Positions 38,536 to 46,504 of a stretch of 64,000 nt of DNA are shown here, in pieces (the first letter of the stretch is position 1; each line of letters opens with the position of its first letter). The position numbers and the translations under genes were made by a program. The stretch is from positions 1 to 64,000 of the forward strand of contig NZ_CANMPM010000009.1 of NCBI RefSeq assembly GCF_947499845.1, in the 5' to 3' direction. Source of the stretch: an uncultured Pseudokineococcus sp. Lineage in GTDB: Bacteria > Actinomycetota > Actinomycetes > Actinomycetales > Quadrisphaeraceae. The notes beneath the pieces are model-generated. The model was given only the letters and a program-made list of their open reading frames with translations. It did no database searches and was not told the DNA's origin.

Positions 38536-39456
38536 TCAGCGGGCGGGGGCGACGACGGCGTCGAGCAGCGGGAGCAGCCGGTCGCGCAGGTCCTGGCCCC
38601 GGACGGCGAGCGCGCGCTGCTCCGTGGCGTACTGCGCCCGGCCCTCGGCCGTCTCCACGCGGACGGGCTCGCGGCCGTAGCGGCTGAGGTCGTACGGCGA
38701 CGCGCGCATGTCGAGCTCCCTGATGTCCCGCGCCAGGCGGAAGGCGTCGAGGACCAGCGACGACGGCGCGAGCGGCACGAGGAGGAAGGCCGCGCGGTAG
38801 AGGTCCATCCCGGCGTGCAGGCAGCCCGGCTGCTCGAGCGCCGCCTGGGTGTCCCGCGTCGGGCGCAGGGGGCTGAGCTCGACGGCGCTGCCCGGGTAGA
38901 AGCGGAACGCGTCGACGTGGGTGCACCGCAGCCACCCGCGCCGCGCGCCCTCCTCCACGACGGCGTCGGTGCCCTCGGCGCCGAGGCGCAGCGGCTGGCG
39001 CTCGTGCCGCAGCACCGAGGGGTCCGTCGCCGAGCCGTGCACCATCGCCCACTCGTGCAGCCCGAAGCAGCCCAGCTCGGGGGCGCGACCGCGGGTCGCG
39101 GCGACGACGTCGCGCACGTGGCTCAGCCGCCGCCCCTGCGACGCCGCGACGCCCGCCGCGTCGACGACGACGCCCTCGCGCCCGTCCTGGTCCGCCCACG
39201 CGACGTAGCCCCGCCAGCCGAGCCGCTCGCGCGCCGCGTCCCCGAGGAGGACGACCCCCGCACCTGGGTGCCAACGGGCGAGCTGGCCGGGGCGGAAGCG
39301 GTAGTAGGTGAAGAGGAAGTCCTCGACCGGGTGCGGCTCGCCGGCCAGGGCCCGCTCGCGGTGGCCGGCCGTGAGCGCCTCGACCGCGCGCCGGTGCTCC
39401 TCGGCCACGGGGACCCACTCCTCCTCGGCGAGGACGGTCGGGGCGGTCGCGAGCAC
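38536..39456 (-). CDS. Conserved actinobacterial protein of unknown function
   Basis: 306 residues from GTG 39456. Homologues as I recall them are often labelled 3-methyladenine DNA glycosylase, but I see no helix-hairpin-helix or other glycosylase motif, so I do not assign that. Conserved-looking segments: HPVEDFLFTYYRFRPGQLARWHPG, ELGCFGLHEWAMVH, HVDAFRFYPGSAVELSPLRPTRDTQAALEQPGCLHAGMDLYR. Rich in His, Trp and Tyr; cytosolic, with no signal or membrane segment. The start is fixed by TACCGT 6 nt upstream. It is divergent from the FAH gene. Confidence 0.8.
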   Translation of the reverse strand: MLATAPTVLAEEEWVPVAEEHRRAVEALTAGHRERALAGEPHPVEDFLFTYYRFRPGQLARWHPGAGVVLLGDAARERLGWRGYVAWADQDGREGVVVDAAGVAASQGRRLSHVRDVVAATRGRAPELGCFGLHEWAMVHGSATDPSVLRHERQPLRLGAEGTDAVVEEGARRGWLRCTHVDAFRFYPGSAVELSPLRPTRDTQAALEQPGCLHAGMDLYRAAFLLVPLAPSSLVLDAFRLARDIRELDMRASPYDLSRYGREPVRVETAEGRAQYATEQRALAVRGQDLRDRLLPLLDAVVAPAR

Positions 39457-39468
39457 GCGGCCACGGTA
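39457..39468 (-). promoter_or_regulatory. Leaderless -10 element of the 38536-39456 gene
   Basis: Minus-strand TACCGT (plus 39463-39468), 6 nt before GTG 39456. Confidence 0.5.
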
Positions 39469-39549
39469 GGCGCGTCGCCCCGGGGCGACCGACGTCGTCC
39501 GGCCCCCCGGGGAGGAGGGCGGCACGGGCGCCGCCTCCGCGCGCGCCGA

Positions 39550-39562
39550 TAGCCTCGGAGCC
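39550..39562 (+). promoter_or_regulatory. Leaderless -10 element of the FAH-gltX operon
   Basis: TAGCCT at 39550-39555, 7 nt before GTG 39563. It is also the likely promoter for gltX. Confidence 0.55.
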
Positions 39563-40339
39563 GTGCGCATCGCGAGGTTCACCCGGGACGACGACATCAG
39601 CTACGGGTTCGTGGAGGGCGAGCCGGGGGAGGAGCGCCTGCACGTCATCGGCGGCGACCCCCTGTACACGAAGCTCACGCCGACCGGCGCCGTCGTCGGC
39701 CTCGACGAGGTCCGGCTGCTGGCCCCCGTCATCCCCCGCAGCAAGGTCGTCGGCATCGGCCGCAACTACCACGACCACGCGCGCGAGATGGGCAACGAGG
39801 TCCCCTCGAAGCCGCTGATGTTCCTCGTGCCGAACACCGCCGTCGTCGGCCCCGACGACCCGGTCGTGCTGCCGTCGTTCTCCCAGGAGGTCTCCTACGA
39901 GGGCGAGCTCGCCGTCGTCATCGGCCGCATCTGCAAGGACGTGCCGCGCGAGCGCGTGGGCGAGGTCGTCTACGGCTACACCTGCGCCAACGACGTGACG
40001 GCGCGCGACGCCCAGCGCGACGACGGCCAGTGGGCCCGCGCCAAGGGCTTCGACTCCTCCTGCCCGCTCGGCCCGTGGATCACCACCGACCTCGACCCCG
40101 CCGACCTGTCGCTGCGCACCCGCGTGGACGGCGAGCTCGTCCAGGACGGCCGCACCTCCGACATGGTCTTCGACGTGCCCTCCCTCGTGGCGGCCGTCTC
40201 GGCGGCCTTCACGCTGCTGCCCGGCGACGTCATCCTCACCGGCACGCCCGCCGGCGTCGGGCTCGTCTCCGCCGGCCAGCGCGTCGACGTCGAGATCGAG
40301 GGCGTCGGCACCCTGAGCAACCCGGTGGTGGCCCGATGA
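39563..40339 (+). CDS. Fumarylacetoacetate hydrolase family protein
   Basis: 258 residues. FAH fold with [25 protein letters not shown], metal-binding glutamates in [36 protein letters not shown] and [13 protein letters not shown]. Such proteins hydrolyse or decarboxylate 2-oxo diacids (oxaloacetate, acylpyruvates, homoprotocatechuate products); which one is not clear. Its stop overlaps the gltX ATG (ATGA). An FAH gene before gltX is, from memory, conserved in actinobacteria. Confidence 0.92.
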   Translation: MRIARFTRDDDISYGFVEGEPGEERLHVIGGDPLYTKLTPTGAVVGLDEVRLLAPVIPRSKVVGIGRNYHDHAREMGNEVPSKPLMFLVPNTAVVGPDDPVVLPSFSQEVSYEGELAVVIGRICKDVPRERVGEVVYGYTCANDVTARDAQRDDGQWARAKGFDSSCPLGPWITTDLDPADLSLRTRVDGELVQDGRTSDMVFDVPSLVAAVSAAFTLLPGDVILTGTPAGVGLVSAGQRVDVEIEGVGTLSNPVVAR

Positions 40340-41922
40340 GCGCGACCGCACCGGGCACGCCGTCCGGCCCCTCCGCGGGGGAGAGCGCGACCACCGGCTC
40401 GGGCGCCTCGCCGCGCGCCGCGACCGCGACCGGCCTGGCCGAGGCGAGCGGCGCGGACGTGCGCGTGCGCTTCTGCCCCTCGCCGACGGGGACGCCGCAC
40501 GTCGGCGTCATGCGCGCGGCCCTCTTCAACTGGGCGTACGCGCGGCACACGGGCGGGAAGCTCGTCTTCCGCATCGAGGACACCGACGCCGCCCGCGACT
40601 CCCAGGAGTCGATGGACGCCATCGTCGAGGGCCTCGCCTGGCTGGGCATCGACTACGACGAGGGGCCGGGCGTCGGGGGCCCGCACGCGCCCTACCGCCA
40701 GAGCGAGCGGCGCGACCTCTACGCCGACGTCGCGCGCCGGCTGCTCGCGGAGGGCTACGCCTACGAGTCGTGGTCGACCCCCGAGGAGGTCGAGGAGCGC
40801 CACCGCGCGGCGGGCCGCGACCCGAAGCTCGGCTACGACGGCTTCGACCGCGACCTCTCCGCCGCGCAGGTGCAGGCCTTCCGCGACGAGGGCCGCGAGC
40901 CCGTGCTGCGCGTGCGGATGCCCGACGAGGACGTCGAGGTCGACGACCTCGTGCGCGGCCGCGTCGTCTTCCCGGCCGGCTCGGTGCCCGACTTCGTCGT
41001 CGTGCGCGCCAACGGGCAGCCGCTCTACACGCTGGTCAACCCGGTGGACGACGCCGTCATGGGCATCACGCACGTGCTGCGGGGCGAGGACCTCCTGTCC
41101 TCGACGCCGCGCCAGGTGGTGCTGCACCGCGCGCTCGTGGAGATGGGCCTCTCGCAGCGGGTCCCGCAGTTCGGCCACCTCCCGCTCGTGCTGGGGGAGG
41201 GCAACCGCAAGCTGAGCAAGCGCGACCCCGAGTCCGACCTGTTCCTCCACCGCGAGCGCGGGCTGCTGCCGGAGGGGATGGTCAACTACCTCGCGCTGCT
41301 GGGGTGGTCCCTCGCCCCCGACCGCGACGTCTTCACGCGCGAGGAGCTCGTCGCCGCCTTCGACGTGCGCGACATCGGCGCGAACCCCGCCCGGTGGGAC
41401 CAGAAGAAGGCCGAGGCCATCAACGGGGACCACCTGCGCATGCTGGCCCCCGAGGTGCTCCTCGACCGGCTGCTGCCGCACCTGCGCTCCGCCGGCCTGC
41501 TCGACGGCGACCCGACGCCGACCCAGCGCCGGCTGCTCGAGGGCGCCGTCCCGCTCGTGCAGACGCGCATGGGAGTGCTGTCCGAGGGGCCGGGGATGCT
41601 CGGCTTCCTCCTCGTCGCCGACGAGGACCTCGTCGTCGAGGAGGACGCGCTGGGGGCGCTGCGCCCGGAGGCGGCCGACGTCCTCGACGCGTCCGCCGCG
41701 GCCCTCGTCGACCTGCCCGAGTGGGACGCCGCCGCCGTCGAGGCGGCGCTGCGCTCCGCCGTCGTCGACGGGCTCGGGGTGAAGCCGAAGTTCGCCTTCG
41801 GCCCCCTGCGGACGGCGGTGACGGGCCGGCGCGTCTCGCCCCCGCTCTTCGAGTCCTTGGAGCTGCTCGGGCGCGAGAGCTCGATGCTGCGGATCGCGGC
41901 GCTGCGTCGGCAGCTCGGCTGA
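40336..41922 (+). CDS. gltX: Glutamyl-tRNA synthetase
   Basis: 528 residues; class I synthetase. HIGH-type motif in [25 protein letters not shown]-type motif KLSKRD, plus [11 protein letters not shown] and [15 protein letters not shown]. The N-terminal ~40 residues are Ala/Ser/Thr-rich and extra. With GatCAB in the window and no glutaminyl-tRNA synthetase, GltX is presumably non-discriminating and also charges tRNA-Gln, both of its tRNAs being encoded right behind it. Start ATG 40336 overlaps the FAH stop. Confidence 0.97.
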   Translation: MSATAPGTPSGPSAGESATTGSGASPRAATATGLAEASGADVRVRFCPSPTGTPHVGVMRAALFNWAYARHTGGKLVFRIEDTDAARDSQESMDAIVEGLAWLGIDYDEGPGVGGPHAPYRQSERRDLYADVARRLLAEGYAYESWSTPEEVEERHRAAGRDPKLGYDGFDRDLSAAQVQAFRDEGREPVLRVRMPDEDVEVDDLVRGRVVFPAGSVPDFVVVRANGQPLYTLVNPVDDAVMGITHVLRGEDLLSSTPRQVVLHRALVEMGLSQRVPQFGHLPLVLGEGNRKLSKRDPESDLFLHRERGLLPEGMVNYLALLGWSLAPDRDVFTREELVAAFDVRDIGANPARWDQKKAEAINGDHLRMLAPEVLLDRLLPHLRSAGLLDGDPTPTQRRLLEGAVPLVQTRMGVLSEGPGMLGFLLVADEDLVVEEDALGALRPEAADVLDASAAALVDLPEWDAAAVEAALRSAVVDGLGVKPKFAFGPLRTAVTGRRVSPPLFESLELLGRESSMLRIAALRRQLG

Positions 41923-41928
41923 GCGGCC

Positions 41929-41963
41929 CCGCTCGTCCTCCTCGCCGCGGGGAGGACGAGCGG
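41929..41963 (+). terminator. Terminator hairpin after gltX
   Basis: Perfect 13-bp stem CCGCTCGTCCTCC (41929-41941) with 41951-41963; 9-nt loop. It separates gltX from the tRNA promoter. Confidence 0.75.
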
Positions 41964-41989
41964 TCGCCTCCCGCGAGCGGTGGCCGATT

Positions 41990-42018
41990 TTGGCGCCGGG
42001 CGCGGCAGCCGCTACTGT
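41990..42018 (+). promoter_or_regulatory. Promoter of the tRNA-Gln/tRNA-Glu unit
   Basis: -35 TTGGCG (41990-41995), exactly 17 bp, -10 TACTGT (42013-42018). Predicted start ~42025, about 40 nt before the tRNA. It is the clearest sigma-70-type promoter in the window. Confidence 0.75.
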
Positions 42019-42065
42019 CTACTCCCGGTACGGCGCTCGGCCAGGCGGCCAGCGTCATACCCCGG

Positions 42066-42137
42066 TGGGGTATGGTGTAATTGGCAGCACGACTGATTCT
42101 GGTTCAGTTAGTCTAGGTTCGAGTCCTGGTACCCCAG
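42066..42137 (+). tRNA. tRNA-Gln (anticodon CTG)
   Basis: 72 nt. Acceptor TGGGGTA pairs with TACCCCA; anticodon stem ACTGA/TCAGT encloses loop TTCTGGT, giving anticodon CTG (codon CAG); T-loop GGTTCGAGTCC; discriminator G. CCA is not encoded. Confidence 0.95.
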
Positions 42138-42179
42138 CGCTTCACCCGCACCACCGTCCGCATCAGAGCGGACACGCAA

Positions 42180-42252
42180 GGCCCCGTTGTGTAGCGGCCT
42201 AGCACGCCGCCCTCTCAAGGCGGTAGCGCCGGTTCGAATCCGGTCGGGGCTA
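42180..42252 (+). tRNA. tRNA-Glu (anticodon CTC)
   Basis: 73 nt. Acceptor GGCCCCG pairs with CGGGGCT (first pair G-U); anticodon stem CCGCC/GGCGG with loop CTCTCAA, anticodon CTC (codon GAG); T-arm GGTTCGAATCC; discriminator A. CCA is not encoded. 42 nt after tRNA-Gln, likely one transcript. Confidence 0.95.
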
Positions 42253-42257
42253 CAGGC

Positions 42258-42291
42258 ACGGCCCGGTCTCCCAGCAGGGAGGCCGGGCCGT
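42258..42291 (+). terminator. Intrinsic terminator of the tRNA unit
   Basis: 15-bp stem ACGGCCCGGTCTCCC (42258-42272) with 42277-42291 (one G-T pair), loop AGCA, followed by TTCTGCTTCT. The best classic terminator in the window. Confidence 0.9.
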
Positions 42292-42372
42292 TCTGCTTCT
42301 CCGGGGCTGCTCCGGGCGAGCCCTTCTTCTGTCCAAGGCGACGTCCGAGCGCGTGTCCCCTCCTCCGCTCGG

Positions 42373-42558
42373 GGCGACGTGTGGCCATGTCGCCCCGCCG
42401 GCGGCCGGGTGAGGGCGACATGGCCACACGTCGCCGTCGGGGGGCCTGTGCGGGGGCGACATGGCCACACGTCGCCGTCCGGAGGCGCGGGCGGGGCGAC
42501 ATGGCCACACGTCGCCGTCCGGGAACCTGTGCCGGGGGCGACATGGCCACACGTCGCC
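42373..42558 (+). repeat. Palindromic repeat array, 5 units, ~41-bp period
   Basis: The 23-bp core GGGCGACATGGCC-ACACGTCGCC occurs in direct orientation at 42413, 42454, 42494 and 42536 and once inverted at 42373-42395. Centre-to-centre spacing is 40, 41, 40 and 42 bp. Each core folds by GGCGAC with GTCGCC and contains TGGCCA. The cores are identical; the spacers differ. It lies between the tRNA terminator and the convergent IclR gene, so the 343-nt gap 42253-42595 holds a terminator and this array only. It is unrelated in sequence to the array at 12172 but has the same layout. Confidence 0.92.
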
Positions 42559-42595
42559 CCCGGGGGAGGGGTCGGAGTGGCGGGGTGCGCGCGGG

Positions 42596-43315
42596 TCAGC
42601 CCTCCGCGCGCTTGAGGGCCTCCGACAGGCGCTGCGCGGTCGTGACGACGGCGGCCGCGTGCAGGCGCCCGGGCTGGCGCGTGAGGCGCTGCAGGGGGCC
42701 GGAGATGGACACCGCGGCGACGACGCGGCCCGCCGGCCCGCGCACCGGCGCCGAGACCGAGGCGACGCCGGCCTCCCGCTCGCCGATGCTCTGCGCCCAG
42801 CCGCGGCGGCGGACGCCCGACAGGACGGTCGCGGTGAAACGGGCGCCCTGCAGGCCGCGGTGCAGCCGGTCGGGCTCCTCCCACGCGAGGAGCACCTGGG
42901 CGGCCGAGCCGGCGAGCATCGACAGGGTGGCGCCGACCGGCACGGAGTCGCGCAGCCCCATGGGCAGCTCGGCGGCGGCCACGCAGACGCGCGCGTCGCC
43001 CTGGCGGCGGAAGAGGGAGGCGCTCTCGCCCGTGTGGTCGCGCAGCGCCGTCAGGGCGGGGCCCGCGGCGGCGATGAGGCGGTCCTCCCCGGCGGCCGAG
43101 GCGAGCTCGGGCAGTCGCGGGCCGAGCACGAAGCGGCCCTGCATGTCGCGACCGACGAGGCGGTGGTGCTCGAGCGCGACCGCGAGGCGGTGCGCCGTGG
43201 GCCTCGCCAGGCCCGTGGCGGCCACGAGCTGCGCGAGGCTGGCGGGGCCGGCCTCGAGCGCGGCGAGGACGGCGGCGGCCTTGTCGAGGACGCCGACTCC
43301 GCTAGACTTGTCCAT
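42596..43315 (-). CDS. IclR-family regulator (NdgR/LtbR-like)
   Basis: 239 residues. N-terminal winged helix (VLDKAAAVLAALEAGPASLAQLVAATGLARPTAHRLAVALE) and an IclR effector domain (SVPVGATLSMLAGSAAQVLLAWEE, AGVASVSAPVRGPAGRVVAAVSISGP). Its position divergent from leuCD is that of NdgR of Streptomyces and LtbR of Corynebacterium, which control leucine genes, so the same role is inferred here. Start ATG 43315 is set by a -10 box 6 nt upstream. A palindrome in its promoter suggests autoregulation. Symbols ndgR or ltbR would be reasonable but are not proven. Confidence 0.9.
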   Translation of the reverse strand: MDKSSGVGVLDKAAAVLAALEAGPASLAQLVAATGLARPTAHRLAVALEHHRLVGRDMQGRFVLGPRLPELASAAGEDRLIAAAGPALTALRDHTGESASLFRRQGDARVCVAAAELPMGLRDSVPVGATLSMLAGSAAQVLLAWEEPDRLHRGLQGARFTATVLSGVRRRGWAQSIGEREAGVASVSAPVRGPAGRVVAAVSISGPLQRLTRQPGRLHAAAVVTTAQRLSEALKRAEG

Positions 43316-43351
43316 AGGACGATATTGCCGTCTCTCACTATGAGATGGCAA
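43316..43351 (-). promoter_or_regulatory. IclR gene promoter with operator in the spacer
   Basis: On the minus strand: -35 TTGCCA (plus 43346-43351), 18-bp spacer, -10 CAATAT (plus 43322-43327), 6 nt to the ATG. The spacer contains the inverted repeat TCTCA-N3-TGAGA (43333-43345). This is the most A+T-rich spot in the window. Binding there would block this promoter and could also affect leuC. Confidence 0.65.
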
Positions 43352-43461
43352 GTCACCCGCCCGGAGCGGCGGGACGCCCGCGCCACCCCCGACCGGGGCG
43401 GCGGGGGCGCGTCCGCACAGGCCGCAGCGGCGGCGCCGCACGGCGCCCGGAGGAGGACGAG

Positions 43462-44889
43462 ATGGGCCGGACCCTGGCCGAGAAGGTGTGGGACGAGCAC
43501 GTGGTGCGCCGCGGCGGCGACGGCGAGCCCGACCTCCTGTACATCGACCTCCACCTCCTCCACGAGGTCACCTCGCCGCAGGCCTTCGAGGGCCTCCGCC
43601 TGGAGGGTCGCGGCGTGCGGCGCCTCGACCTCACCATCGCGACCGAGGACCACAACACCCCCACCCTCGACATCGACAAGCCGATCGCGGACCCCACGAG
43701 CCGCACGCAGATCGAGACGCTGCGCCGCAACTGCGCGGAGTTCGGCGTCCGCCTGCACCCGCTGGGGGACGCCGAGCAGGGCATCGTCCACGTGGTCGGG
43801 CCGCAGCTGGGGCTCACGCAGCCGGGCATGACGGTCGTGTGCGGGGACTCCCACACCTCGACGCACGGCGCCTTCGGCGCGCTCGCCATGGGCATCGGCA
43901 CGAGCGAGGTCGAGCACGTCCTCGCCACCCAGACCCTGCCGCTCCAACGCCCGCGCACCATGGCGATCACGGTCGAGGGCGAGCTGCCCGAGGGCTCCAC
44001 CGCCAAGGACGTCATCCTCGCCGTCATCGCGCGCATCGGGACGGGAGGCGGCCAGGGCTACGTCCTCGAGTACCGCGGCTCGGCCATCCGTGCGCTCTCG
44101 ATGGAGGCGCGCATGACCATCTGCAACATGTCGATCGAGGCGGGCGCCCGCGCCGGCATGGTGGCGCCCGACGAGACGACCTTCGCCTACGTGCAGGGCC
44201 GCGACCACGCCCCGACGGGCGCCGACTGGGACGCCGCCGTCGAGCACTGGCGCTCGCTGCGCACCGACGACGACGCCGTCTTCGACGCCGAGGTCGTCAT
44301 CGACGCCGCCGACCTGCAGCCCTTCGTCACGTGGGGGACCAACCCGGGCCAGGGGCTGCCGCTGTCGGCCGCCGTCCCCGACCCCGAGGCGATGGCGGAC
44401 CAGGGCCAGGCCGCCGCGGCCCGGCGGGCCCTGGCGTACATGGACCTCGCGCCCGGCACCCCGCTGCGCGAGGTGGCGGTGGACGCCGTCTTCATCGGCT
44501 CGTGCACCAACGGGCGCATCGAGGACCTGCGCGCCGCCGCCGAGGTGGTCCGAGGGCGGACGAAGGCCGACGGCGTGCGCGTGCTCGTCGTCCCCGGCTC
44601 GGCGCGCGTGCGCCTGCAGGCGGAGGCCGAGGGCCTCGACCGCGTCTTCACCGACTTCGGCGCCGAGTGGCGCTTCGCGGGGTGCTCGATGTGCCTCGGC
44701 ATGAACCCCGACCAGCTGGCGCCGGGGGAGCGGGCGGCGTCGACGTCGAACCGCAACTTCGAGGGCCGCCAGGGCCGCGGCGGGCGCACGCACCTCGTCT
44801 CGCCGCTCGTGGCCGCGGCCACGGCCGTGCGCGGCACCCTCTCCTCGCCGGCCGACCTCGAGGCGCCGCAGCCCCTCGTGCCGGCCTGA
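43462..44889 (+). CDS. leuC: 3-isopropylmalate dehydratase large subunit
   Basis: 475 residues; aconitase-family subunit. Iron-sulfur cysteines in [29 protein letters not shown] and [11 protein letters not shown]; also [11 protein letters not shown] 43462 follows AGGAGG (43451-43456) at 5 nt. The 5' leader is ~100 nt or more and includes the IclR operator region. leuD follows after 76 nt. Confidence 0.96.
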   Translation: MGRTLAEKVWDEHVVRRGGDGEPDLLYIDLHLLHEVTSPQAFEGLRLEGRGVRRLDLTIATEDHNTPTLDIDKPIADPTSRTQIETLRRNCAEFGVRLHPLGDAEQGIVHVVGPQLGLTQPGMTVVCGDSHTSTHGAFGALAMGIGTSEVEHVLATQTLPLQRPRTMAITVEGELPEGSTAKDVILAVIARIGTGGGQGYVLEYRGSAIRALSMEARMTICNMSIEAGARAGMVAPDETTFAYVQGRDHAPTGADWDAAVEHWRSLRTDDDAVFDAEVVIDAADLQPFVTWGTNPGQGLPLSAAVPDPEAMADQGQAAAARRALAYMDLAPGTPLREVAVDAVFIGSCTNGRIEDLRAAAEVVRGRTKADGVRVLVVPGSARVRLQAEAEGLDRVFTDFGAEWRFAGCSMCLGMNPDQLAPGERAASTSNRNFEGRQGRGGRTHLVSPLVAAATAVRGTLSSPADLEAPQPLVPA

Positions 44890-44965
44890 GCGAGCGCCGC
44901 CGCCCGCCCCCGGTCGCCCGCACGACCCCGGCCACCACCCGCCAGCACCGACGAGGAGCGCCCCC

Positions 44966-45556
44966 GTGGACCCCGTGACCCGCCACACCGGCGTCGGCGT
45001 GCCGCTGCGCCGCAGCGACGTCGACACCGACCAGATCATCCCCGCCGTGTACCTCAAGCGGGTCTCGCGCACCGGCTTCGAGGACGGGCTGTTCTCCGGC
45101 TGGCGCCAGGACCCGTCCTTCGTCCTCAACCAGCCGGCGTACTCCTCGGGCAGCGTCCTCGTGGCGGGCCCGGACTTCGGCACCGGCTCCTCCCGCGAGC
45201 ACGCCGTCTGGGCGCTGAAGGACTACGGCTTCCGCGCCGTCCTCTCCTCGCGCTTCGCCGACATCTTCCGCGGCAACGCCGGCAAGCAGGGCCTCGTGGC
45301 CGGCCAGCTGGCGCAGGAGGACGTCGAGCTCATCTGGAAGCAGCTCGAGGCCCGCCCCGGCACCGAGGTGACCGTGGACCTCCAGGAGCGGGTCGTGCTG
45401 TGCGCCGAGCTCGTGGCGCCGCTGCAGATCGACGACTACACCCGCTGGCGGCTGATCGAGGGGCTCGACGACGTCGGTCTGACGCTGCGCGACGTCGACG
45501 CGATCGACGCCTTCGAGCGCGAGCGGCCGTCCTGGAAGCCGCGCACGCTCGCCTGA
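44966..45556 (+). CDS. leuD: 3-isopropylmalate dehydratase small subunit
   Basis: 196 residues, usual length. Contains [21 protein letters not shown] and the substrate-recognition motif [17 protein letters not shown] with [26 protein letters not shown] start preceded by GAGGAG about 7 nt upstream. Forms the heterodimer with LeuC. Confidence 0.96.
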   Translation: MDPVTRHTGVGVPLRRSDVDTDQIIPAVYLKRVSRTGFEDGLFSGWRQDPSFVLNQPAYSSGSVLVAGPDFGTGSSREHAVWALKDYGFRAVLSSRFADIFRGNAGKQGLVAGQLAQEDVELIWKQLEARPGTEVTVDLQERVVLCAELVAPLQIDDYTRWRLIEGLDDVGLTLRDVDAIDAFERERPSWKPRTLA

Positions 45557-45677
45557 GAGCAGGTCGGCGGGGCGAGGGGCGCCGCCAGGCCTGGTGCGGG
45601 CCCCGGGCTGCCCCTACGGTGCGGGCCCAGGCGGAGCGCGCCCGACCGTCGGGCTCGTGGGCGCCGCAGGAGGTCTC

Positions 45678-46298
45678 GTGAACAAGGGTGAGCTCGTCGA
45701 CGTCCTCGAGGAGCGGCTCGGGAGCCGCCGCGCCGCCAGCGACGCCATGGAGGCCGTCCTCGACGCCGTCGTGCGCGCCGTGGCGCGCGGGGAGCGCGTG
45801 GCCATCAGCGGGTTCGGCACCTTCGAGCGGGCCGACCGGGCCCCGCGGACCGGCCGCAACCCGCGGACGGGGGAGACGGTGCCCATCGCCGGCACCTCGG
45901 TGCCCCGCTTCAAGCCCGGCACGGCGTTCCGCGCCTACGTCTCCGACCCGGGCTCGATGCCCGAGGCCGTCCAGACCGACCCGTTCGCCGGCGGGGCCCT
46001 GCGGGCCGTGACGACCCGCCGCGGCGGCGTCGAGCTCGCCGACGGCGCGCCCGTGCGCAGCCGGCGCGCACCGTCCTCGCGCACGTCGAGCACCGCCCCG
46101 GCGACGGCGGCCGCCCCGGACGACCAGCCGCCGGCCGCGGAGGTCCCCGACGCGCCCGCGGCCGCCGAGCCCGCGCCGGAGAAGGCCCCGGGCGGCAAGG
46201 GCAAGGACGGCAAGAAGGACGGCAAGGACGGCAAGGACGGCAAGAAGGCGAAGAAGAAGGACGGCAAGGACGGCAAGAAGGCCAAGAAGAAGTCCTGA
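45678..46298 (+). CDS. hup: HU-family nucleoid protein with Lys/Asp/Gly tail
   Basis: 206 residues from GTG 45678 (AGGAGG at 45668, 4-nt spacing). Residues 1-~92 are an HU domain (NKGELVDVLEERLGSRRAAS, VAISGFGTFERADRAPRTGRNPRTGE with the DNA-intercalating arm, VPRFKPGTAFR). The rest is a low-complexity C-terminus: Ala/Pro/Asp/Glu-rich linker, then GKDGKKDGKDGKDGKKAKKK-type repeats. Mycobacterial HupB and Streptomyces HupS also have basic tails, but theirs are PAKK/AAKK-like; the Asp-Gly-Lys repeat here is different. It follows leuCD as in other actinobacteria. Confidence 0.94.
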   Translation: MNKGELVDVLEERLGSRRAASDAMEAVLDAVVRAVARGERVAISGFGTFERADRAPRTGRNPRTGETVPIAGTSVPRFKPGTAFRAYVSDPGSMPEAVQTDPFAGGALRAVTTRRGGVELADGAPVRSRRAPSSRTSSTAPATAAAPDDQPPAAEVPDAPAAAEPAPEKAPGGKGKDGKKDGKDGKDGKKAKKKDGKDGKKAKKKS

Positions 46299-46303
46299 CG
46301 GGC

Positions 46304-46332
46304 GGGTGGTCCGCGGCCGCCGCGGACCACCC
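46304..46332 (+). terminator. Terminator hairpin after hup
   Basis: Perfect 13-bp stem GGGTGGTCCGCGG (46304-46316) with 46320-46332, loop CCG. Confidence 0.75.
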
Positions 46333-46504
46333 GGCCCCGGCTGGCGGGCCGGGGCCCGCGCGGCGCCCGGGCCCGGTCCCTAGGGGGCGCCGTCGGGGCC
46401 GGGGGCGCGCCGCGCCGGGGCCGGTGGCGCGGGGCACGGGCCCGCCGGGGGCATGATGGTCGGCCGGGGCGGCGCCGCGCGGGTGCCGCCGGCAGGAGGT
46501 CTGG

